Notes under the pieces: generated by a model
What the model saw: the letters and a program-made list of their open reading frames with translations, nothing else
Told to the model about the DNA's origin: nothing
Database searches by the model: none
Program-made: the position numbers and the translations under genes
In this document: piece by piece, positions 57,355 to 64,000 of the stretch
How positions within the stretch are numbered: position 1 is the stretch's first letter
Layout of the letters: each line of letters opens with the position of its first letter
Assembly: GCA_031406155.1 (NCBI GenBank)
Contig: JANOGW010000015.1
Location: forward strand, 10,966-74,965
DNA: 64,000 bases
DNA from: JACMNW01 sp031406155
GTDB taxonomy: Bacteria; Pseudomonadota; Alphaproteobacteria; Rhodobacterales; Rhodobacteraceae
Direction: 5' to 3'

Positions 57355-58467
57355 TCAGCTTCCGAGCGCTCCCCGCAACTGCGCGACTGCAAAGTCCATC
57401 GCCGCAACCGCTTGCGGCACCACAGCGCCCATGCCAAAAAATTCATGGGTCACGCCGTCGTAGTTCATCATCTCAACCTCGACCCCGGCGGCTTGTAACG
57501 CCTCGCCATACGAGATGCTTTCCGACCGGAGCGGATCAATCTGCGCGGTGATCAACGTCGCCGGTGGCAGGTCCGCCAGGTCATCGCGCCCGACGAGATT
57601 GACCCGGGGATCGGCCGCGTCGTCCATTGCGCCAAAGGCATGGTTCACAAACCACGCCATATCAGCTTTGCCCAAAGGCGCGGCATCAGCGTTTTCGAGA
57701 TAGGACGGCGTGTTCATATCGTTACCTGCGATCGGATAGACCAGCAATTGGTGCAACGGCTGGGTGATCTGTGCATCCCGGGCCATGATTGCGACGTTTG
57801 CCGCGAGATTGGCCCCGGCACTTTCACCAGCAATCACCATCCGCGCAGAATCGCCATTTAGCGTGCCTGCATTCTCGACAACCCAGACGTAGGCCGCATA
57901 GGCATCGTCATGCGCTGCCGGAAACACATCCTCTGGCCCCTGGCGATAATGCGACGAGACTACCACCGCGCCGACGCCAAGTGACAGGGCGCGTGCGGAT
58001 GCATCATAGGTATCTATGTCGGCAATTACCCAGCCACCGCCGTGGTAGTACACGATCACCGGGAATGGCCCGTCGCCGGGCGGGGTATAGACCCGCGCGG
58101 TGATATCACCAGCCGGTCCCGGGACGGCAATGTCGCTTGTGGCAATGTCGGCGGCTGGCCCTGCATCAATGCCTTTGTCCGCCATCACGGCGGCAACTGC
58201 ATCAGCTGGCGTTGGTTGCGCGCGTGCCTGTTCCACCGTCAGGGTGTGCAGCGGTTTTGCACCCAGTTCAGCCAGCTTATCGAGGACGGACTGCATTTCA
58301 GGCGCGGGGATAGCCATGGCCTGCACCGCCACGGGCGTCGTGACGGCGGGATCCGGCGCGGTGATCGTGGATTGGGCAGGCTCAGTTTGGGCCATTGCGG
58401 CACTTGGCAAGAGAGCAGACGCAATCACCGATGACAAAACAGCGGCCGGAATTGATTTCGTGGTCAT
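57355..58467 (-). CDS. Exported alpha/beta hydrolase (HSL family esterase)
   Basis: 370 residues. Signal peptide (VLSSVIASALLPSAAMA), then an esterase of the hormone-sensitive lipase family: oxyanion loop YYHGGGWVIADIDTYD, nucleophile VIAGESAGANLA, Asp in TAQIDPLRSESISYG and His in GVTHEFFGMG. It should hydrolyse small acyl esters in the periplasm. AAGGAAG precedes the ATG at 58467. Stands alone, divergent from the paoABC-like operon. Confidence 0.92.
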   Translation of the reverse strand: MTTKSIPAAVLSSVIASALLPSAAMAQTEPAQSTITAPDPAVTTPVAVQAMAIPAPEMQSVLDKLAELGAKPLHTLTVEQARAQPTPADAVAAVMADKGIDAGPAADIATSDIAVPGPAGDITARVYTPPGDGPFPVIVYYHGGGWVIADIDTYDASARALSLGVGAVVVSSHYRQGPEDVFPAAHDDAYAAYVWVVENAGTLNGDSARMVIAGESAGANLAANVAIMARDAQITQPLHQLLVYPIAGNDMNTPSYLENADAAPLGKADMAWFVNHAFGAMDDAADPRVNLVGRDDLADLPPATLITAQIDPLRSESISYGEALQAAGVEVEMMNYDGVTHEFFGMGAVVPQAVAAMDFAVAQLRGALGS

Positions 58468-58846
58468 GGACAGCTTCCTTTGATGAAACCTCACGGCGCG
58501 ATGGCCTGAGTGTCGTTAGGCAACGAAGCTGGCGGCGAAACGTTCCTGTCCGTCGCAGACTTTGACGACGGGATTGGCACCGTACTCTTTCGCCTGATCG
58601 CGCACTTTTTGTTAGGGAACCATTGTGCGGCGCAGCAGTTGCCAACAAGTACTCTGGTGGGATTTCAATCATGGCACGACCTGAACGTCTTATCCCGCCC
58701 CACGTAGGACCGATATCGCGCGAATTGCCGTGTCGCACGCGTCTGCCAACATCAGAATTGCCCGTATGCGGTCGGGTAATTTCCTTGTTCCGCTTCGCTG
58801 CGTATTTCACGCCGTCTTTAACCGTCACCCGAGGAGATCAAAGCGC
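58468..58846. other. Divergent promoter region, no gene seen
   Basis: Lies between the hydrolase and the pao-like operon. Small ORFs (for example 58510-58707) have no ribosome site or domain. GAGGAG at 58831-58836 is the ribosome site of the operon's first gene. No clear promoter boxes were recognised. Confidence 0.4.
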
Positions 58847-59467
58847 ATGACAAAGCAAGACGACGACACAATTCGGGGCGGTTTGAAACGGCGGTCCTTC
58901 CTGCAGTTTGGTGCAATTGCCCCGTTTGGTGCGACGGCGCTGCTTGCGGCGCGCGCTCAGGCGCAAACGCCGACAGTCCCCGCAGCCGCGGCAGATATGC
59001 CGTTGGTCCTGCGCGTTAACGGGCAGTCTCACAGTTTTGTCGCTGATGTGCGCACGACGCTGCTTGATGCGCTGCGCGACAAGATCGGGTTAACCGGATC
59101 GAAAAAGGGCTGCGATCACGGCCAGTGCGGGGCCTGCACCGTGCATGTCGATGGCCGCCGCGTGCTGGGCTGCCTGACACTGGCCATTTCAGTGCAAGGC
59201 AAAGAGGTGACAACAATCGAGGGCCTTGCGGCGCAGGACGGGACACTTCACCCGATGCAGACGGCCTTTATTGAACATGATGCGTTTCAGTGCGGCTACT
59301 GCACGTCCGGCCAAATCATGAGCGCAGTTGCTTTGGTGCAGGAAGGCCATGCAGAATCCGATGACGATATTCGCGAATACATGAGCGGTAATTTGTGCCG
59401 CTGTGCTGCCTACCCGAACATCGTTGCCGCCGTGAGTCAGGCCAAAACCCAAATGCAAAGGACATAA
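58847..59467 (+). CDS. paoA: Aldehyde oxidoreductase iron-sulfur subunit (PaoA-like)
   Basis: 206 residues. Tat signal (GLKRRSFLQFGAIAPFG) then two [2Fe-2S] domains: GCDHGQCGACTVHVDGRRVLGC (plant-type) and FQCGYCTSGQIMSA with SGNLCRCAAYPN (second cluster). It passes electrons from the molybdenum centre to FAD in a periplasmic aldehyde oxidase of the xanthine oxidase family. Start at 58847 with GAGGAG ten bases upstream. Three bases separate it from the FAD subunit. Confidence 0.9.
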   Translation: MTKQDDDTIRGGLKRRSFLQFGAIAPFGATALLAARAQAQTPTVPAAAADMPLVLRVNGQSHSFVADVRTTLLDALRDKIGLTGSKKGCDHGQCGACTVHVDGRRVLGCLTLAISVQGKEVTTIEGLAAQDGTLHPMQTAFIEHDAFQCGYCTSGQIMSAVALVQEGHAESDDDIREYMSGNLCRCAAYPNIVAAVSQAKTQMQRT

Positions 59468-59470
59468 GGC

Positions 59471-60496
59471 ATGCGCCCCTTTTCCTATCAGCAAAGCACA
59501 GATCCCAGCCAGGCCGTGCAGGCGGGGATGGCTGGTGATGCAGCGTCGGCTGGCACAACAGCCTATCTGGCGGGCGGCACAAGCCTGCTGGATCTGATGA
59601 AACTGGACGTGCTGCGTCCACAAAACCTGATCGACATAAATCCGCTTCATGCCACCCACGGCGAAATTACTGTCTCAGCAACTGGCCTGCGTCTTGGCGC
59701 TTTAGCCCGAATGGCGGACATCGCGGACAACGCAGATGTGCTGCGCGACTATCCTGTCGTGGCGCAAAGCTTGCAGCTGGCCGCCAGTGCGCAGTTGCGT
59801 AACATGGCGAGCATCGGCGGCAATCTTTTGCAGCGCACACGGTGCTCTTATTACCGCGATACCAGCTACGCGGCCTGTAACAAGCGCATTCCCGGCAGCG
59901 GCTGCGCCGCGATGGATGGGGTCAATCGTATTCATGCGGTGCTGGGCGTCACCGACAAATGCATCGCCAGCTATCCCGGCGATTTTGCGCAAGCGATGAT
60001 TGCGCTGGATGGTCAGGTGGAATTGTTGGGGCCAAACGGCAAACGCAGCATTCCGTTCGCGCAACTGCACCTGCAAGCCGCGGTTTCGCCCGAGGTTGAA
60101 ACCACACTGCGCCCGGGCGAGTTGATCATTGCGCTGACCATCCCCGCCGGTCCCCATACCGCCCGGTCAGGCTACATCAAGGTGCGCGACCGGCAGTCTT
60201 ATGCCTTTGCCATCGCCTCGGCTGCCGTGGCGCTGGATATCGGCGCGGACGGGATTGTGCGGGACGCGCGTATCGGTCTGGGTGGTATCCACTACGCGCC
60301 TTACCGCGCTACGGCTGCCGAAGCGGTGCTGCGTGGGCGGGCGTTGGACGACGCCAGTGCGACCGAGGCCGCGACTGCCGCGCTGCAAGGCGCCGTCACT
60401 CATGGCCATAATGATTACAAACCCGAACTTGCCCGGCGCACGCTGATCCGTGCGTTGATCCACGTCCGGGATATGCCCGTTGCAGGAGCGAACTGA
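59471..60496 (+). CDS. paoB: Aldehyde oxidoreductase FAD subunit (PaoB-like)
   Basis: 341 residues. FAD-binding TAYLAGGTSLLDLMKL and SIGGNLLQRTRCSYYRD; the Cys-rich insert (RCSYYRDTSYAACNK, then GSGCAAMDG) matches the extra [4Fe-4S] site of PaoB-type subunits. C-terminal CO dehydrogenase-flavoprotein-like domain (GYIKVRDRQSYAFAIASAAV). Second gene of the three-gene operon. Confidence 0.9.
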   Translation: MRPFSYQQSTDPSQAVQAGMAGDAASAGTTAYLAGGTSLLDLMKLDVLRPQNLIDINPLHATHGEITVSATGLRLGALARMADIADNADVLRDYPVVAQSLQLAASAQLRNMASIGGNLLQRTRCSYYRDTSYAACNKRIPGSGCAAMDGVNRIHAVLGVTDKCIASYPGDFAQAMIALDGQVELLGPNGKRSIPFAQLHLQAAVSPEVETTLRPGELIIALTIPAGPHTARSGYIKVRDRQSYAFAIASAAVALDIGADGIVRDARIGLGGIHYAPYRATAAEAVLRGRALDDASATEAATAALQGAVTHGHNDYKPELARRTLIRALIHVRDMPVAGAN

Positions 60497-60498
60497 TC

Positions 60499-62805
60499 AT
60501 GAGCACCACCACAGATCCGAATCCACCCATCATCCAAGGCGGCATCGGCGCCGCCGTTAAGCGGATTGACGGGCCGCTGAAAGTGACCGGCGGCGCAAAG
60601 TATGCGTCGGACATGGCCGTCACCAACCCCGCCTATGCGTATTTCCACACCAGCGCGATAGCCTTGGGCACCATCATCGATATTGATGAGGGTGACGCGC
60701 GCGCGCTGCCCGGTGTGATCGACATCATGACGTGGCATTCGGTAAAGGGGCAGCTGAACCCGATCAAGACGTTCAGCGAGGGCGGCACAGGCGGGACAAA
60801 AATCCTGATGATGCAAGGCCCCGAAATCCGCCATGACGGCGAGATTATCGCCGTGATCCTTGCGGAAACCTACGAGGCCGCGCGCGATGCATCACACCGC
60901 CTGACCGTCCGCTATGAGGAACGGGATCCTGTCGCCACCTTTGGCGACGAAGGCCTTGTTGCCGAAGACGCCACACTGAAAAATGCGATGTTCAAGAATG
61001 TACAGGTCGGCGACGCGGACGCCGCCCTGAGCATGGCATTTGCCAAAGTTGACCAGCGGTATTCAACCCCACCGCATCACCACAACCCAATTGAGTTGTT
61101 CACCACCACCGCGTTTTGGCAAAATGGCGAGCTGACGATATATGAACCCAGCCAGTACATGGTTGGCACTCAGCATGGCGTGGCCGAAATGCTGGGGATT
61201 GATCCCGCGCGCGTGCGGGTGATCAGCCACTACGTCGGCGGGGCTTTTGGATCAAAAGCTTCGGTTACGGACCGCACCGCAATCGTGGCACTTGCCGCAA
61301 AACGGCTGAACCGTCCGGTCAAGCTTGTGGCGACCCGCGATCAGGGCTTCACCATCGCCACTTACCGGGCAGAGACGCAGCACCGGGTCAAACTTGGTGC
61401 CAGTGAGGACGGCAAGATTACCGCGCTGATCCATGAAGCCGACGAAGTCAGCAGTCAGCCTGACAGCTACAAGGTTGGCGGAACCGACATGACAACCCGG
61501 ATGTATGCCATTCCTAACATCACATCGAAGGTGACGATCCAACACGCCGACCGCAACACACCCGGTTTCATGCGCGCACCCGCCGAAGTGCCCTACATGT
61601 TCGCACTGGAAAGCGCTGTGGACGAACTGGCCTATGCGCTGAACATGGACCCCGTCGAATTGCGCCGGATCAATGATGCGCAGGTCGAGCCGGTGGGTGG
61701 CCTGCCCTATAGCAGCCGGTCGTTGAATGAGTGCTACGCGACGGCCGCCGCCGCCTTTGGCTGGAGCGGTCGCAACCCCGAACCGATGTCGACCGTTGAC
61801 GGCGATTGGCAAGTGGGCTGGGGCTGTGCGACGGCTTGCTATCCGGCGAACATCGCCGCGTGCTTTGCCCGGGTCACACTGACCGCAACCGACGCAATGG
61901 TCGAAGTGGCGGGTCACGAAATCGGCACCGGGGCCTACACGATTTATGCCCAGACGGCGGCTGACCGGCTTGGCATGCCGGTGGACCGGGTGTCGGTGCT
62001 GATGGGCGACAGCCGACTGCCACCGGCACCCGTGGCAGGTGGCAGCAACAACGCGGCCAGCATCAGCAATGCGGTTGCCGTGGGCTGCGCGATGGTACGC
62101 GATCAGGTTGCGGCCGCCGCTGTCGCCGACCCCGAAAGCCCCCTGAGCGGGCGTGACCCGGCCAAACTGACACTGGCAGACGGCACGCTGCGCGATACTG
62201 ATGGCACATTTGAGCCGCTGGCTGACGCACTGGCCCGGCTTGGTGGAGCGGTCGAAGTGCTTGGGGGCAACGAGCCAGACAGTGTCAAGCTGGGGTCGCT
62301 CGCCGGGTTGCGCAGCGCAAAGCTGGCCTTTGGAGGCGGCTTCGCCGATCCCAAAAAGGTAAAGGCGTCATTTGGTGCCGAATTCGTCGAAGTGCGCGTT
62401 CACCGCCTGACGCGCGAGGTGCGGGTGTCGCGCATGGTTGGGGCGTTCGCGGCGGGCACGATAATGAACCCGATCACCGCGCGCAGCCAATTGATGGGTG
62501 GCATGATCTGGGGGGTCAGTTCAGCGCTGCACGAGGCAACCGAAATCGACCCGCGTTATGCACGATATACAAACGACAATCTGGCCGAGTATCTTATTCC
62601 TGTTAACGCCGACATTCCGAATGTCGACGTGCTGTTTGTGGCCGAAACAGATCGCGACGTGAACCCCCTTGGGATCAAAGGCGTGGGCGAACTGGGGGGC
62701 GTGGGCACAGATGCCGCCGTTTGCAATGCGATCTACCATGCGACAGGTATTCGCATCCGCGATCTGCCAGTGCGCATTGAAAAGCTGTTAACCGGGGCGG
62801 TCTGA
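60499..62805 (+). CDS. paoC: Aldehyde oxidoreductase molybdenum subunit (PaoC-like)
   Basis: 768 residues. Xanthine-oxidase-type large subunit: AVKRIDGPLKVTGGAKYASD at the start, VGGAFGSKASVTDRT, GFMRAPAEVPYMFALE and the catalytic Glu loop GIKGVGELGGVG near the C terminus. It oxidises aldehydes to acids at a molybdenum-pterin centre. Two bases separate it from PaoB, so all three are co-translated. No PaoD-like chaperone is visible in the window. Confidence 0.92.
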   Translation: MSTTTDPNPPIIQGGIGAAVKRIDGPLKVTGGAKYASDMAVTNPAYAYFHTSAIALGTIIDIDEGDARALPGVIDIMTWHSVKGQLNPIKTFSEGGTGGTKILMMQGPEIRHDGEIIAVILAETYEAARDASHRLTVRYEERDPVATFGDEGLVAEDATLKNAMFKNVQVGDADAALSMAFAKVDQRYSTPPHHHNPIELFTTTAFWQNGELTIYEPSQYMVGTQHGVAEMLGIDPARVRVISHYVGGAFGSKASVTDRTAIVALAAKRLNRPVKLVATRDQGFTIATYRAETQHRVKLGASEDGKITALIHEADEVSSQPDSYKVGGTDMTTRMYAIPNITSKVTIQHADRNTPGFMRAPAEVPYMFALESAVDELAYALNMDPVELRRINDAQVEPVGGLPYSSRSLNECYATAAAAFGWSGRNPEPMSTVDGDWQVGWGCATACYPANIAACFARVTLTATDAMVEVAGHEIGTGAYTIYAQTAADRLGMPVDRVSVLMGDSRLPPAPVAGGSNNAASISNAVAVGCAMVRDQVAAAAVADPESPLSGRDPAKLTLADGTLRDTDGTFEPLADALARLGGAVEVLGGNEPDSVKLGSLAGLRSAKLAFGGGFADPKKVKASFGAEFVEVRVHRLTREVRVSRMVGAFAAGTIMNPITARSQLMGGMIWGVSSALHEATEIDPRYARYTNDNLAEYLIPVNADIPNVDVLFVAETDRDVNPLGIKGVGELGGVGTDAAVCNAIYHATGIRIRDLPVRIEKLLTGAV

Positions 62806-62922
62806 CAGGCATGTTTTGCAAAAGAACGGTCGCCAAAGACAGTCTTGGCGATCCACCACCGCACATAATTAAACAGTGAAAGAAAACCGGGCGCGTTGAC
62901 GCCGAAACAAGGGAGTAGCCGT

Positions 62923-64000
62923 GTGAAAAAACCTGCAACATCCGCCGATGTGCCCAGCCCGCGCAAAGGCATGCCAGACACAAAATTGTCAAAAGCAGAT
63001 TTTGAACAGCGCTATCACGCGCAATTTTATGACCCGGCCTTTGACCCGCTTCGCAAGGAAATCAATCAAATCACAGGCATAGCGTGGGACAATTATCAGC
63101 AGTCGCGCAAAAGTCCGGTTACGAAAAAGGCGGGCGCAAACTTTGCCAATTCCGACTACGATTTGTCGGTCGAATGGAGCGCTGCGCGTGACGCCATTGA
63201 TGCCGCCCAAAAACAACATGATGACGTGTCTTTGCCCGCACGGATCTTGTTGATCAACGGATCTTCGCGCAATGATCACAGCTGCCCCGGCGAAATGTCA
63301 AAAAGCTATCGCATGATTGAAATCGCGCAAGACCTGCTTGAGACAAAATTCGATGTGGCTGTTGATGTTTTGGATTTGTCGCGCCTTAGCGCCGAATATG
63401 GGCGCAATATTCATCCGTGCAAAGCGTGCTTTTCGACGGCAGCACCACTTTGTCATTGGCCGTGCTCATGTTATCCGAACCATGCAATGGGCCAGACGCA
63501 GGACTGGATGGCAGACATCTACCCGTTGTGGGTGGCCGCACATGGCGTGATGATTGTGACACCGGTGAATTGGTATCAGGTCTCCTCGCCCATCAAATTG
63601 ATGATGGACAGGCTGGTGTGCGCAGATGGCGGCAATCCGGACCCGACGTTGACCGATGGAAAGGACGCGGGCCTTGCCAAGAAGCAAGAGCTTGCTGGTT
63701 GGGATTACCCGCGTCATCTGGCCGGACGCTCTTTTTCGGTGATTGTGCATGGCGATATCGCTGGGGCCGAAGGCGTGCGACGCTCGCTTTCAGACTGGTT
63801 AGGGTTCATGCATCTAATTCCGGCAGGCCCAGCTTCTGCAATAGACAGATACATCGGCTACTGGGAGCCGTATGCAACCAACCATCAGTCAATGGACCGC
63901 GATGCCCCAATTCAGGACGAGGTTCGCAATGCGGCGCGCAGCCTTGCGATGGCGGTAGCTCAACAGCGCAGCGGTGCCTGTCCGGAGCCCGGTGCAACAC
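62923..64000 (+). CDS. NADPH-dependent FMN reductase/flavodoxin-like protein (3' truncated by window)
   Basis: GTG start at 62923 with GGGAG about 8 bases upstream; open to the window end (at least 359 residues). N-terminal extension of about 105 residues (SKADFEQRYHAQFYDPAFDP, then ITGIAWDNYQQSRKSPV), then a flavodoxin-like fold: RILLINGSSRNDHSCPGEM binds FMN, HPCKACFSTAAPLCHWPC is a Cys-rich loop, and VIVTPVNWYQVSSPIKLMMDRL (here MIVTP) the second FMN loop. It follows the pao-like operon and may accept electrons or reduce quinones. Confidence 0.75.
   Translation, partial: MKKPATSADVPSPRKGMPDTKLSKADFEQRYHAQFYDPAFDPLRKEINQITGIAWDNYQQSRKSPVTKKAGANFANSDYDLSVEWSAARDAIDAAQKQHDDVSLPARILLINGSSRNDHSCPGEMSKSYRMIEIAQDLLETKFDVAVDVLDLSRLSAEYGRNIHPCKACFSTAAPLCHWPCSCYPNHAMGQTQDWMADIYPLWVAAHGVMIVTPVNWYQVSSPIKLMMDRLVCADGGNPDPTLTDGKDAGLAKKQELAGWDYPRHLAGRSFSVIVHGDIAGAEGVRRSLSDWLGFMHLIPAGPASAIDRYIGYWEPYATNHQSMDRDAPIQDEVRNAARSLAMAVAQQRSGACPEPGAT

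Overview
The window looks like a chromosome segment of a Rhodobacteraceae-type alphaproteobacterium. The evidence is high GC with strong GC3 bias, GTA-like tail genes (DUF2460, DUF2163, NlpC/P60 and a giant baseplate protein), a heme oxygenase-bacteriophytochrome pair and a PaoABC-type aldehyde oxidoreductase. Species cannot be assigned from sequence alone.

Region 1 (1-9.4 kb) is a copper/periplasmic redox island. It holds an OmpR-type regulator and sensor kinase whose periplasmic loop is rich in Met and His, a Met-rich EF-hand protein, a 38-residue membrane peptide, a DUF302 protein, an MFS exporter, a decayed copper-type P-ATPase, a DsbA-like protein, and a reverse-strand operon of small His/Met protein, Tat-exported multicopper oxidase, TlpA-like thioredoxin and YqaA-like membrane protein. 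From 9.4 to 10.9 kb lie a tRNA-Met 3' fragment, a Pr6Pr-family membrane gene and a pair of short dispersed repeats.

Region 2 (10.8-16.4 kb) is a 5.5-kb island bounded by a 48-bp direct repeat (47/48 identical), its right copy lying 75 bp upstream of a tyrosine integrase. It has an MraZ-like regulator, three DnaA-box-like 9-mers, a rightward module (unknown protein, HEIGH zinc protease, PIN-like protein) and a convergent module (P-loop kinase, BpsA/DUF43-like SAM-fold enzyme, unknown protein). The two unknown proteins share an N-terminal motif. This island is the best candidate for an undescribed, possibly defensive, system.

Region 3 (16.4-53.6 kb) is a prophage: integrase, an ATGA-coupled early operon (excisionase-like, VRR-NUC, HTH replication protein containing 23-bp iterons, C5 methyltransferase with an apparent frameshift), a type II restriction-modification pair, a ParB-adenine methyltransferase fusion, small reverse-strand genes, then packaging, head and tail genes and lysis. 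The head is lambda-like (GpA terminase, gpW, portal, S49 protease with nested scaffold, D and E proteins); the tail is GTA-like with an A-AAA-AAC -1 frameshift site in the chaperone gene. Two separate ArsR-SRPBCC-GST cassettes interrupt the phage map. No CI-like repressor and no right attachment site were recognised.

Region 4 (53.7-64 kb) is host chromosome: bacteriophytochrome kinase with fused receiver, heme oxygenase, exported alpha/beta hydrolase, the paoABC-like operon and a flavodoxin-like protein running off the window end.
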